From NCBI RefSeq assembly GCF_004923295.1, contig NZ_CP039635.1:578501-642500 (forward strand): a stretch of 64,000 bases of DNA. Reading direction: 5' to 3'. The DNA comes from Azospirillum sp. TSH100 (GTDB taxonomy: Bacteria; Pseudomonadota; Alphaproteobacteria; Azospirillales; Azospirillaceae). Shown here one piece after another: positions 1 to 14,857 of this stretch. Each line of letters starts with the position of its first letter. Positions within the stretch are counted from its first letter, which is position 1. The position numbers and the translations under genes were made by a program. The notes beneath the pieces are model-generated. The model was not told where the DNA came from and did no database searches. It saw only the letters and a program-made list of their open reading frames with translations.

Positions 1-1225
1 CCCGGTGCAGTTCCCCCCGGAACCGCAACAGGTCTTCTTCCGTCACCTCGACGGCACGGCGGTCGCCGATGAGGCTGGTGAAGAGCTCCGCGGCAACGCG
101 GTAGTTCCTCTCCTCCTCCTTGCACAGAGACGCTGTCTTGAAGGGGTTCGCATCGCGCTGACGGCGGCGGACCCATTCGCCCATGGCCTGCTGGATCGTC
201 CAGTCCTTTGCCGGGCTGGACCTCTGCGGTTGGTGGCGTGCTTCCGCCTCCGTCGCTTCGGGCGTCCGGTCGACAATGGTGGCAGAGTGGGCGATCGGGC
301 TCGCGGGAGCCGCGGCAGGGGAGGTCGTGACGAGCACGGACGCCGCCGCAGCGACGGCGGGCTGAGCGGCCTGGGAGTGCGGGTGGGCTTCCACCTCCGT
401 CCGGACGGGCACCGGACTGGCGTTGGGTTCAACGGGGTCGATTGATGCCACGGGGGCCGTGACCGAGGAGGACTGCGCCGCCGGCTGCGCAGGCATGACG
501 GTCGGCACCGGCGCTGGCGGCGCCACGACGATGGCGGTCCGACCCTCGGCTCCGGGAACCGCATTGCCCGACGGCGCGCCGGCCGGCATGCCGACCGCCA
601 TGCTGCTGGCCGGCAAGGGCGGCAGGACATCCGCAAGGTCGTCGTCGTAGTGATTCTGCTCCCGTTCGGCGTTGATGCGGTGGATGCGGGGAAGCCCGCG
701 CAGCACCAGCCGCGCGAGGTAGCTGTGCTCGGCCGTCTCCGCCGCCGGCACCGGCAGGCCGACGGTGACGGCGCGCTCGAGCACCGCGCGGGCGGCGTCG
801 AGCCGGTTGTGCCGGACGGCGTCCTCGATGGTGGCGACGGCGTCGAGCTCGGCCTGGACACGCCGGGCGATCTCCTCCGGCCCCCGCTCCCCGCCCAGAG
901 CACGCGCCACCTCTGCCCGTTCCAGCTCGCCGAGCAGGATCGGTTGGAGGAGGGCGCGGAGCGCGCTGGTGTCGATGGTGCCGGCCTGCATGACCTCGCC
1001 GAGGAGTGCGAGCACGGCATCGACCACGACGCTGAGACGCCGCCCTCGCTGCCGTGCGAGGCCGGGCATATTTGTCCGCAGGGAAAGGCGTATCTCCCGA
1101 CCGACGATTTTTCTCGAAGAATTTTCCGGGGCGCCGACATCCCCGACCGCAGCCCCACAGGCCGGCAGGATCCGGCGCCACCAGTAGACGGATCCGCGGC
1201 GGTAGAGATGGACCCCAAGCGACAT
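1..1225 (-). CDS. Tyrosine-type site-specific recombinase (integrase), 3' end outside window
   Basis: Partial gene of 408 codons reading leftwards out of the window. I chose the ATG at 1225, preceded by a GGGGGAG Shine-Dalgarno sequence. The protein opens with HLYRRGSVYWWRRILP, the N-terminal pattern of integrases of the DUF6538 kind, followed by a helical region with an RLSVVVDAVLALLGEV helix. An Ala/Pro-rich linker of roughly 90 residues (about 225-315) comes next, then a SAM-like core-binding domain with TIQQAMGEWVRRRQRD and LFTSLIGDRRAVEVTEEDLL. The catalytic R-H-R-Y domain lies beyond the left edge, so activity cannot be judged. The gene sits 121 bases from the 3' end of a tRNA-Gln gene and reads away from it, the usual arrangement for an element integrated at a tRNA. 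The linker is unusually long, and the family call rests on the N-terminal half alone. Confidence 0.8.
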   Translation of the reverse strand, partial: MSLGVHLYRRGSVYWWRRILPACGAAVGDVGAPENSSRKIVGREIRLSLRTNMPGLARQRGRRLSVVVDAVLALLGEVMQAGTIDTSALRALLQPILLGELERAEVARALGGERGPEEIARRVQAELDAVATIEDAVRHNRLDAARAVLERAVTVGLPVPAAETAEHSYLARLVLRGLPRIHRINAEREQNHYDDDLADVLPPLPASSMAVGMPAGAPSGNAVPGAEGRTAIVVAPPAPVPTVMPAQPAAQSSSVTAPVASIDPVEPNASPVPVRTEVEAHPHSQAAQPAVAAAASVLVTTSPAAAPASPIAHSATIVDRTPEATEAEARHQPQRSSPAKDWTIQQAMGEWVRRRQRDANPFKTASLCKEEERNYRVAAELFTSLIGDRRAVEVTEEDLLRFRGELHR

Positions 1226-1346
1226 CCCCGGCACTCCCCCGTAAAGGGCGCCGAACCGTCGTTGGCACAGGCTGATGGCACAGTTGGGGGACAAGCCTGC
1301 TGGCTTCGCCCTAAGTGCCTGATGTGCAAGGATTTCTAGGAAAGGT

Positions 1347-1420
1347 TGGTTGGGGGACTAGGATTCGAACCTAGGCTGGCGGAGTCAGAGTCCGCTGTCC
1401 TACCGCTAGACGATCCCCCA
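1347..1420 (-). tRNA. tRNA-Gln (anticodon CTG)
   Basis: Read on the minus strand, 74 bases fold as a cloverleaf. A 7-bp acceptor stem (TGGGGGA with TCCCCCA) is followed by discriminator A and an encoded CCA. The D-arm contains TAGCGGTAGGA. The anticodon stem CGGA/TCCG encloses loop CTCTGAC with anticodon CTG, and the T-arm contains GGTTCGAATCC. CUG is a glutamine codon. Its 3' end faces the integrase gene, suggesting it is the attachment site of the element on the left. Confidence 0.95.
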
Positions 1421-1581
1421 GACCGTCACCGGAGCGGCTCGTTTGCCGTGCCCCGTGGTGTGGGCGGGTTTATAGCGACCACATGGCGGGCTGTGAAGAG
1501 CTTTTTTCGCTCCGGATGCATTTTTTTCAGAAGCAGTGCGCCGGCCCGGTTTTCACCCCCCGGACCGGCGGCCTCTGTCGG

Positions 1582-3786
1582 TCAGTGCGGTGTGATTCCC
1601 ATCATTGGGGCGATGATGCTGCGCAGCTCGTCGTCGTCCGCCAAATCCTCCAGCTTGCGCGGAAGACGGCGGCGCCAGTTGGGGTGCTGGTCCACCGTGC
1701 CGGGCAGGTTGGGCTGCTCGTCGTCGGCCAGCGCATCCTCGATCTGCACCATCACGATGCGGGAAGGCGTGCGCGCCAGATAAGCGTGGACGGCGGCGGA
1801 CAGCTCCACGCCGAAGGGCTGGTCGCCATCCTCGGTCGGATAGCAGTCCGGACGCAGCCCCTCGCGCGACAGGGCCTGCAGCAGGCGCCAACGGTCGACA
1901 CCACGGTCCCAGCGATCCTTGTCGCGGCTCGCATCGTCCGGATAAAGGCCGAGGCGCTGGCGCCAGTCGAGATCGCGGCCGGTCCAGAAGCCCTTGAAAG
2001 GCGCAAGGTCATGGGTGCTGACCGTCGCCATCGATCCGGCAGGATATTCGCCAGGGGACTTGAAGCCGCCGTCGGCGGTGCGCTCGAAATAGAGCACGCG
2101 GTAGCTGAGGATCCCGGCCTGCTCCAGGGCCGGGCGGAAGCCGTCCGGCACGGTGCCCAGATCCTCGCCGATCACCACGCAACGGTTGCGCCGGCTCTCC
2201 AACGCCACGATGCGCAGCATGTCGTGAAACGGATAGGCGACATAGGCCCCGGGGCTGCCATCCTCCGGGATCCAGAACAGGTGCTGCAAGGCCATCACAT
2301 GGTCGATGCGCAACGCCGCGGCATGACGCATGTTGGCGCGCAGAAGCTCGATGAAGGGGCGGTAGGCGGACTCTCGGAGGCCCAGCGGCGACAGCGGGGC
2401 AAGACCCCAGTTCTGCCCGTTCATGTTGAACTGGTCGGGCGGCGCCCCGACATTGGCGCCCTGAACCAGCATCGACGGATCGGCCCAGGCAGACCCGCCG
2501 CCGGGATGGGCGGCAACGGCAAGGTCGCGGTAGAAGCCCATGCCAAGGCCGGCTGACCGGCCGCGCGCCGCAGCCTCGCCCAGTTGGCGGTCAGCCTCGA
2601 ACTGTGCCCAGGCGAAGAAATCGACGCGGTCGGCATGCTCGGCGGCGAAGGTCGCAACCTCGGCACTGAGCGGGTCCTGGAAGGCGGCCGGCCAGCTCCG
2701 CCACATCCATTGCGAAGAATCCTGGCGGAAGAAATGCTCGTGCAGGGCATCGAACAGGGCGTGGCGGTCGAGCGCCGCTCCCATCTCCTGCCGGAAGGCG
2801 GCATAGGCGGCCTTGCGCGGATGGTCGTCGGACAGGCTGCGGAAGCGGGTGTGCAGGGCCTCCAGCAACGGCAGCTTCAACGCGGCGACCGCGGGATAAT
2901 CGACCAGTTCCGCCTGCCGGGCGGCGGCCAGCGCAGCCTGGAAGTCGGGGTCGCCGATCCGGGCGCGCAGATCGTCGGCACCGGCGAATTCGGGGACAGA
3001 GGCCGGATCGATGTAGAGGATGTTGAGGAACTGGCGGCTGGACGGAGAATAGGGGCCGATGTGGTTGGGGTCCGCCGGGAACAGCGCATGCAACGGATTG
3101 AGGCCGACCAGTCCGGCGCCGAGCCGCCCGGCAACCTCGGCGAAGCCGGCAAGGTCGCCGAAATCGCCCATGCCCCAGTCATGCTCCGAACGCAGCGAAT
3201 AGACCTGCAGCCCGATACCCCAGCTGCGGCCGGCCGGCACCATCTCCTCCACCGTCACGCAGCGGTCGGGCGCCACGATCAGGGTGGTTGAGCCGGACGG
3301 CCCCGCAGATGGCTCCGCAGCTCCGCCGACAGCCTCCACATGCAGGTCCAGCCGGTGATAGCCGATGGGCAGGGAAACCGGCAGCAGTGCGCCAAGCGCT
3401 CGGCGCTCATAGGCGGCGCCGTCCAGGGTGGCCCGGTCGGTCACGGGAAGCTCGCGGACGGTGATGCGGCCGCCCTGGGCGGTCCCGCCCTCCGGCGTCA
3501 GTTCCCACACCAGCAGGGCGTCATCCAGGCCGGCCGGCAGGGCGACGCCGAGATCGATCCCCTGCCCTTCCCCGGCGACCAGAACCGCTGGCAGCGGACG
3601 GCTCCAGGAGTGGCGTTCCACCGTACGCAGACTGTTGGCGACCTGTTCGTCCGTGGCGGCCGGCAATCCCATGGCGGCGATCAGCGCCCGCTTGGTGGCG
3701 GCCGAGGTCTCCCGCCGGTTCCCCCAGATGTCGTGATAGTGGGGTTCGAGTCCAAGCAGATCGGCCAGCCGGTCGAGATCACTCAT
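1582..3786 (-). CDS. malQ: 4-alpha-glucanotransferase (amylomaltase)
   Basis: Cytoplasmic GH77 enzyme that transfers alpha-1,4-glucan segments between maltodextrins, releasing glucose. The 734-residue product is of the bacterial MalQ type, with a long N-terminal region before the barrel. GH77 signatures are visible: RIDHVMAL (nucleophile Asp near residue 496), VVIGEDLGTVP (acid/base Glu near 539) and STHDLAPFKGFW (third carboxylate near 590). The ATG at 3786 starts MSDLDRLADLLG, which matches the usual N-terminus. It is the last gene of the minus-strand glucan block and would process maltodextrins released by the debranching enzyme upstream. About 119 bases separate it from the response regulator gene. 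Confidence 0.95.
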   Translation of the reverse strand: MSDLDRLADLLGLEPHYHDIWGNRRETSAATKRALIAAMGLPAATDEQVANSLRTVERHSWSRPLPAVLVAGEGQGIDLGVALPAGLDDALLVWELTPEGGTAQGGRITVRELPVTDRATLDGAAYERRALGALLPVSLPIGYHRLDLHVEAVGGAAEPSAGPSGSTTLIVAPDRCVTVEEMVPAGRSWGIGLQVYSLRSEHDWGMGDFGDLAGFAEVAGRLGAGLVGLNPLHALFPADPNHIGPYSPSSRQFLNILYIDPASVPEFAGADDLRARIGDPDFQAALAAARQAELVDYPAVAALKLPLLEALHTRFRSLSDDHPRKAAYAAFRQEMGAALDRHALFDALHEHFFRQDSSQWMWRSWPAAFQDPLSAEVATFAAEHADRVDFFAWAQFEADRQLGEAAARGRSAGLGMGFYRDLAVAAHPGGGSAWADPSMLVQGANVGAPPDQFNMNGQNWGLAPLSPLGLRESAYRPFIELLRANMRHAAALRIDHVMALQHLFWIPEDGSPGAYVAYPFHDMLRIVALESRRNRCVVIGEDLGTVPDGFRPALEQAGILSYRVLYFERTADGGFKSPGEYPAGSMATVSTHDLAPFKGFWTGRDLDWRQRLGLYPDDASRDKDRWDRGVDRWRLLQALSREGLRPDCYPTEDGDQPFGVELSAAVHAYLARTPSRIVMVQIEDALADDEQPNLPGTVDQHPNWRRRLPRKLEDLADDDELRSIIAPMMGITPH

Positions 3787-3905
3787 GCAGGGTCCCCGCA
3801 GGTTGTACGGAAAGAAGGATGGGGCTTAGGGATTGGGGCGGCGGCGGCTGGCGTCAATGCCGCACGGCGGCCTATGCCATCGGATCGCATCCCGCCGCCG
3901 ACCAT

Positions 3906-4994
3906 TCAGCCGGCGGCCAAGGCCGTGCCCGCCGCAGCCGGCGGCGACGGCGGCGGTGGGACGGAAGAGTCGTTGATCACCTCGCCGGGCGCCGCAGCGG
4001 TGGAAGCCGGCAGCGCCGATGCAGCGGCGGCCTTGGCCTGGGCGATCTGCTCCAGCCGGATTCGATAGCCGGCGACGGCGGACGACACCTCGCGCGTCAT
4101 CGCCTCCAGCGGGCGGTCGGGGTCGACCGCCTGCATCAGGGCGCGGGACAGCGCCTGCAGCTGGTCGCGGTCGTCGGCGGAAACGGGCCCCGTTTCGGCG
4201 GCCGTGCGAACCTTGTCGGCCAGGGTCTTGATGGCGCGGGCGACCGCCTCCACCGGCGCATGGTCACCGTCGTCGCCCAGCCGGCGCAGCAGGTCGTCCA
4301 GGAAGCCGCCGATGCGGCCGACATGGTCGACGGACATGCGGTCCGGCGACGGCCGGGCCAGACCGTCCAGGGCGAATTCAACCAGAAAGGCGACCTGGAT
4401 GCTGGCGCGCAGCCGCTTCTGAGTGGTGACGGTGGCGATCGCCTCGTTCAGCAGCATGCGGGCGCCGGACTGGGTCCATTGGCCGGTGGCCTTCAATCGC
4501 AGCGTGTTGGGGGCGTCCAGCACCGGCACCTGCGCCCCTTCGCGCGGTGACTTGCGGCGATCGGGGCCGGTGTAATCGGCGGTAACGACGAACCCCTTGC
4601 GCGACTCGATCAGGCTGATGATGCGGTCGCGCACCTGCTTGGGCGAAACCGGCTTCATCAGCAGGTCATCGCCGCCGGCATTGGTGACCCGGGTCAACAG
4701 TGCCGGGGTCGGTGCCCAGGTGGTGACGATGATGCCGGCGAAGGGGTTGGACACGCTCGGTTCGTTGCGCAGCGACCGGATGAAGCGGAAGGCCTCGGAA
4801 TCCTCGCCATCGGCATCCACCAGCACCAGATCGGGCACGGTGGCACCCAGCAGACCGGCGGCGGCCTTCACTTGGTCAAACAGCTCCACCCGCCGAAATC
4901 CCAGCCGGATCAGCACGTCGCGGAACACGCGCGCGGTGTTGATCTGGCTATCGATGATCGCGGCATCGGCCTGTGAGAAGTCGTAATCCGGCAT
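3906..4994 (-). CDS. Response regulator with N-terminal receiver domain, output unknown
   Basis: I take the ATG at 4994 (MPDYDFSQADAAIID, 362 residues) rather than the longer open frame reaching 5453, which would overlap glgX. The first 125 or so residues form a receiver-like domain: acidic residues near the start, VDLVLVDAD-type beta-3 strand with a candidate phospho-acceptor Asp, and the conserved Lys in LMKPVS. YTGPDRRK follows, then a helical region of about 200 residues that matches no output domain I recognise. The C-terminus is a low-complexity Ala/Pro tail. No DNA-binding or catalytic motif is visible, so it may act by protein contact. It lies between glgX and malQ on the same strand, hinting at a role in carbon storage or stress signalling; that is inference. 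No cognate kinase is adjacent. Confidence 0.75.
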   Translation of the reverse strand: MPDYDFSQADAAIIDSQINTARVFRDVLIRLGFRRVELFDQVKAAAGLLGATVPDLVLVDADGEDSEAFRFIRSLRNEPSVSNPFAGIIVTTWAPTPALLTRVTNAGGDDLLMKPVSPKQVRDRIISLIESRKGFVVTADYTGPDRRKSPREGAQVPVLDAPNTLRLKATGQWTQSGARMLLNEAIATVTTQKRLRASIQVAFLVEFALDGLARPSPDRMSVDHVGRIGGFLDDLLRRLGDDGDHAPVEAVARAIKTLADKVRTAAETGPVSADDRDQLQALSRALMQAVDPDRPLEAMTREVSSAVAGYRIRLEQIAQAKAAAASALPASTAAAPGEVINDSSVPPPPSPPAAAGTALAAG

Positions 4995-5152
4995 CGTCCT
5001 ACCCGAAGCTCCGCTGCGGCTGTGACGGGAACGCGCGGCACAGTGTAACACGCTTTGTCTTCGCCCGTCGCGGTAGCATCTCCACCCGGGCGGCGCATTG
5101 ACAGTGGGCAAAGGATCGCAGGGCGGCTCGCCGCCTGTGACATGCCCGCCCC

Positions 5153-7291
5153 TCACATGCCCGGCTGTTCCACAAGGGTGAAGACCAGGACCGTCCGCCC
5201 GTCGACCAGCACCGACCGGCCGGCAAGATGCATGCGCTCGTCCCCCGCCCCGTCGGCGACACGGGTGTCGAGCACACAGCGCCAGCCCCGGCCGCCCGGC
5301 ACGTCGGGCAGGGTCACGGTCAGAAGGTCGGCATGGGCGTTCAGCACGATCAGCAGGACGCCATCGGACAGCGACTGCCCGTCCGGCCCGACATGGGTGC
5401 CGGCACGGCCGTTCAGCAGCAGGACGATGCAGCGGGCCTGGGTGTTGCGCCAATGCTCCGCCGTCTTTTCCACTCCTTGCGCGTTGTACCAGACGATGTC
5501 CTTCAGCCCGTTGGCCGCGACCTCCCGTCCATGCAGGAACAGGGGGCGGCGCAGCACCGGATGAGCGCGGCGCAGCGCGATCAGCCGGCGGACGAAGGAG
5601 ACCAGCGAGCCGTCGCGCCGGCTCCAGTCGAGCCAGGTGATGTCGTTATCCTGGCAATAGGCGTTGTTGTTGCCGTCCTGGCTGTGGCCCAGCTCGTCGC
5701 CGGCCAGCATCATCGGCGTGCCCTGCGACAGCATCAGCGTCGCCAGCATGTTGCGCTTCTGCCGCGCCCGCAGTTCGACCACCGCCGGATCGTCGCTCGG
5801 TCCCTCCACCCCATGGTTCCAGGAGCAGTTGGAGGAATGGCCGTCGCGGTTCTCCTCGCCGTTCGCCCAGTTGTGCTTGTCGTTGTAGGAAACGAGGTCG
5901 TGCAGGGTGAAGCCGTCATGGGCGGTGATGAAGTTCACGCTGGCCCAGGGGCGGCGTCCGCGCTTCTCGAACAGGTCGGCGGAGCCGGCGATGCGGCCGG
6001 CCAGTTCCGGCAGCATGCCGTCGTCACCGCGCCAGTAGCGCCGCACGGTGTCGCGGTAGCGGTCGTTCCACTCCGCCCAGCCCGGCGGGAAATTGCCGAC
6101 CTGATAGCCGCCGGGACCGACGTCCCACGGCTCGGCGATCAGCTTGACGTCGGCCAGCACCGGATCCTGGCGCACGGCGTCGAGGAAGCCCGAACCGGGG
6201 TCGTAGCCGTAGGGCTCCCGCGCCAGCACGGTGGCGAGGTCGAAGCGGAAACCGTCGACATGCATCTCCGTCACCCAGTAGCGGAGGCTGTCCATCACCA
6301 GCTGGACCACGCGCGGGTGGCTGAAATCCAGCGTGTTGCCGGTGCCGGTGTCGTTGATGTAGTGGCGCGGGCTGTCCGGCAGCAGCCGGTAATAGCTGAG
6401 ATTGTCGATGCCCTTGAAGGACAGGGTCGGCCCCAGATGGTTGCCTTCGGCCGTGTGGTTGTAGACGACGTCGAGGATGACCTCGATCCCCGCCTCGTGC
6501 AGGCGGGCGACCATCGTCTTGAACTCCGACAGGACGCCGGTGTTCATGTAGCGCGGCTCCGGCGCGAAGAAGCCGATGGTGTTGTAGCCCCAGTAGTTGG
6601 TCAGGCCGCGGGTGACGAGATGCTGCTCGTCGGCGATGGCCTGGACCGGCAGGAACTCCACCGAGGTGATGCCGAGCGCCCGCAGATACTCGATGACGCT
6701 CTGGGTCGACATGCCGGCGAAGGTGCCGCGCAGATGGGCCGGCACCTCGGGATGACGCATGGTGAAGCCGCGGACATGGGTCTCGTACAGCATCGTGTCG
6801 GTCCAGGGCACCCGGCGGTGACGGTCGTGGCCCCAGGTGAAGGCGCCATCCACCACCCGGCATTTCGGCATGCCGCGGGCATTGTCGCGCCGGTCGAAGG
6901 AGAGGTCTTCCTTCGTCGAGCCGACCCGGTAGCCGTAATGGGCATCCGACCATTTGAAACCGCCGAACAGCGCCCGCGCATAGGGGTCGAGCAGCAGCTT
7001 GTTGGGGTTGAAGCGGTGTCCCTCCTCCGGCTCGTACGGACCGTGGACGCGGTAGCCGTAGAGCAGGCCGGGCCGCGCGTCGGGCAGATAGCCGTGCCAG
7101 ACCTCGTCGGTGTGTTCCGGCAGGGTGATGCGTTCCACCTCGCGCTGGCCGGTCTTGTCGAACAGGCAAAGCTCCACCCGTTCGGCATGGGCGGAGAAGA
7201 TCGCGAAATTGACGCCGAACCCGTCCCATGTGGCGCCGAGCGGATTGGGCTTGCCGGGCCAGACCGGGGTACGCGAGGGGGTGGAGGGCAT
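5153..7291 (-). CDS. glgX: Glycogen debranching enzyme GlgX
   Basis: Isoamylase-type GH13 enzyme that hydrolyses alpha-1,6 branches of glycogen and limit dextrins in the cytoplasm. The 712-residue protein starts at an ATG (MPSTPSRTPVWPGKPNPLGATWDG), giving the CBM48 domain typical of GlgX. The catalytic barrel shows VDGFRFDLATVLAR (nucleophile Asp near residue 351), LIAEPWDVGPGGYQVGNF (acid/base Glu near 385) and NFITAHDGFTLHDLVSYN (Asp near 457). The linear chains released are substrates for MalQ downstream. It is transcribed in the same direction as glgB, but 546 bases separate the two, so it may have its own promoter. Confidence 0.95.
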   Translation of the reverse strand: MPSTPSRTPVWPGKPNPLGATWDGFGVNFAIFSAHAERVELCLFDKTGQREVERITLPEHTDEVWHGYLPDARPGLLYGYRVHGPYEPEEGHRFNPNKLLLDPYARALFGGFKWSDAHYGYRVGSTKEDLSFDRRDNARGMPKCRVVDGAFTWGHDRHRRVPWTDTMLYETHVRGFTMRHPEVPAHLRGTFAGMSTQSVIEYLRALGITSVEFLPVQAIADEQHLVTRGLTNYWGYNTIGFFAPEPRYMNTGVLSEFKTMVARLHEAGIEVILDVVYNHTAEGNHLGPTLSFKGIDNLSYYRLLPDSPRHYINDTGTGNTLDFSHPRVVQLVMDSLRYWVTEMHVDGFRFDLATVLAREPYGYDPGSGFLDAVRQDPVLADVKLIAEPWDVGPGGYQVGNFPPGWAEWNDRYRDTVRRYWRGDDGMLPELAGRIAGSADLFEKRGRRPWASVNFITAHDGFTLHDLVSYNDKHNWANGEENRDGHSSNCSWNHGVEGPSDDPAVVELRARQKRNMLATLMLSQGTPMMLAGDELGHSQDGNNNAYCQDNDITWLDWSRRDGSLVSFVRRLIALRRAHPVLRRPLFLHGREVAANGLKDIVWYNAQGVEKTAEHWRNTQARCIVLLLNGRAGTHVGPDGQSLSDGVLLIVLNAHADLLTVTLPDVPGGRGWRCVLDTRVADGAGDERMHLAGRSVLVDGRTVLVFTLVEQPGM

Positions 7292-7837
7292 CAGCGGGCG
7301 GCCTGTGTGGTGGATGTCTTGGAGGTGATCGTCAGGGCCGGCGATGCAGCGGGGCGCCGATCGGAGAGTCGGCGGATGGAACGTTTGGAACAGGATGAAA
7401 CAGTTTTCGGAAGGTGTTCCATCGTTTCACGGCCCTGGCGGCACGGCGCCATGCGGTTCGCCGGCCGGTTCCGCAGCGCGTCATCAAGGGGGGTAACAGG
7501 GTTCCTATCGACCATCAGCCAACGCACGCCTCACCGGTTCCCCGAAAAGACACAAGGGATCCAATAAGAAAGCCTCCCCCCGGCGGCGTCAAGGGAGGTT
7601 GGCAACGATGGGGCGGGTGGCCGCATTTGGCGTGATCGCCCTCTCCCGTCTCGGAAGAGGGTGTGAAATGCGCCGCACCGGTCAGGTCGGGAACGCACCG
7701 AACGGGGTCATGACAGTGCAGCACCCCGTGCAAGTGGGGGCTGTGCCTTCTGCACCCCCTCATCCTAACCTTCTCCCCAGGGGGGAGAAGGGATGGGTGT
7801 CGGGTTGGAGGAGCGGGTGCGGGTTGGGCGGAAGGGG
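7292..7837. repeat. Intergenic region with small GC-rich palindromes
   Basis: No convincing gene in 546 bases between glgB and glgX. It holds a perfect 10-bp inverted repeat at 7769-7791 (CCTTCTCCCC, 3-base loop, GGGGAGAAGG). A second, 6-bp inverted repeat lies at 7639-7661 (CCCTCT/AGAGGG), and a weaker CCTCCC/GGGAGG arrangement at about 7572-7590. These resemble dispersed REP-like intergenic palindromes common in GC-rich alphaproteobacteria. They may serve as transcript ends for glgB, though none has a clear U-tract. Confidence 0.5.
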
Positions 7838-10132
<2,295 letters not shown>

Positions 10133-10266
10133 TGGCCAAGTGCCCTTCTTCGTGGAGGCCCTGTCGTCCCGTGGACCATACCCGTTCCGACGCCGGGACG
10201 CCTTCTCCGGACGTGAACATACCCGCGGCGGTTTCGTCACACCATGCCCGCCGCGGATTTGTCCGG

Positions 10267-13644
<3,378 letters not shown>

Positions 13645-13927
13645 GGGTCCAGCACTTTCGAGAAGCGATTGACGGAACATGTGTCGCGGGAACACGGGAC
13701 GGAAACACGCCACCGGGTCGAAGGTTTCACCCGCACGTGCGTTCGGCAACCCCTGACTTCCGGATAGGCGGCACGGCGGAATCCAAGGTGTACGACCTTC
13801 AGCGGGGGATCGGGAGCGTGCGTTAAAATGCGTGGCGATCCGGACTGGACGCCGGTTGACGTCTAAGGATTATGCAGGCAGGGTGCTTGTACGTACCACT
13901 TTGCGCTTAGGGCGTACGGGATATAGA

Positions 13928-14857
13928 ATGTTGGGTTCCTTCATCGTCGTGACCGGCGGCGACTCCCGCTACTGCCCGTTGATCCGCGAGCTGATCGCCT
14001 CGCTGCGGGCTTTGAAGCCGGCGGCGGAGTGCCCCATCGGCGTGATCGACGCCGGGCTGACCGCCGAGCAGATCGCCGAACTCAAGGCCGAGGGGGCTGC
14101 GGTGGTGACCCCGCCCTGGCCGGTGAGCATCCCGGCGCACAAGCTGCGCAACCGCATCCACCTGAAGGCCAACCTCGCCAAGCTTCACCTGCCGACCTAC
14201 TTCCCCGGCTACGACACGGTGATCTGGATCGACGCCGATGCCTGGGTGCAGGATTGGGAGGCGGTGGAGATGCTGCGGCGGGGGGCGGCGCTGAACCGCT
14301 TCGCCATCGTCGCCCAGTTCGGCCGCTTCTCGGAGACGGAGCTGCGGCTGAACTGGCTGTTCGGTGGCTTCGCCCGGGTGCGCTCCATCCTCTACAAGAA
14401 CTCCAGCCGCGCCGGCCTGACCACGGCGGAATGCCGCGCGCTGGCGACCCGCCCGACGCTCAATGCCGGCGCCTATGCACTGAAGGCGGACGCGCCGCAT
14501 TGGGAAGCCTTCCAGCGCTGGCAGAAGCGGGTGCTGCGCAAGGGCCGGCTGTTCACCTCCGACCAGCTGGCGATGGCAGGCGCGATCTATCTGGACGGGC
14601 TGCCGGTCGAGCTGCTGCCGGAATGGTGCAACTACATCGGCCCCTGGCGCTTCGACCCGGAGCGGCGGGAGCTGGTGGAGTATTACCTGCCCAACCGCCG
14701 CCTGGGCATCGTCCACATGGCCGGCGAGGACGCCATGCGCGCCGACCCGTCGGTGCTGCGCCCGGTGCTGGACATGCAGGACCGCCCGCATCAGCTGAGC
14801 CTGCGCTACCCGGCCTGGGAAATGCCGGCGGTGGAACGGGTGGCGGAGGCGGTTTAG
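13928..14857 (+). CDS. Putative glycosyltransferase (DxD-containing)
   Basis: A 309-residue protein from the ATG at 13928 (MLGSFIVVTGGDSRYCPLI); an upstream in-frame ATG at 13832 would add 32 basic residues that do not look conserved. It has a GT-A-like start, a central VIWIDADAWVQDW segment whose DxD (Asp102 and Asp104) would bind nucleotide-sugar and metal, and a late FTSDQLAMAGAIY segment as in GT8-like enzymes. Donor and acceptor are unknown. The gene is divergent from treS, 283 bases apart. Its stop overlaps by 4 bases the stop of the convergent MocR-type gene, so the two mRNAs overlap end to end. It could act on a cell-surface polysaccharide; function not assigned further. Confidence 0.7.
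   Translation: MLGSFIVVTGGDSRYCPLIRELIASLRALKPAAECPIGVIDAGLTAEQIAELKAEGAAVVTPPWPVSIPAHKLRNRIHLKANLAKLHLPTYFPGYDTVIWIDADAWVQDWEAVEMLRRGAALNRFAIVAQFGRFSETELRLNWLFGGFARVRSILYKNSSRAGLTTAECRALATRPTLNAGAYALKADAPHWEAFQRWQKRVLRKGRLFTSDQLAMAGAIYLDGLPVELLPEWCNYIGPWRFDPERRELVEYYLPNRRLGIVHMAGEDAMRADPSVLRPVLDMQDRPHQLSLRYPAWEMPAVERVAEAV

Noticed and set aside
43-1329. Open frames of 428 and 279 codons on the minus strand over the integrase region
   Set aside because: Arg/Ser/Pro-rich with no recognisable domain. The frame starting at 1225 gives a coherent integrase with a ribosome site.
5228-7567. Plus-strand frame of 779 codons opposite glgX
   Set aside because: Mirror of a GC-rich gene with strong third-position bias; the minus-strand product is unmistakably GlgX.
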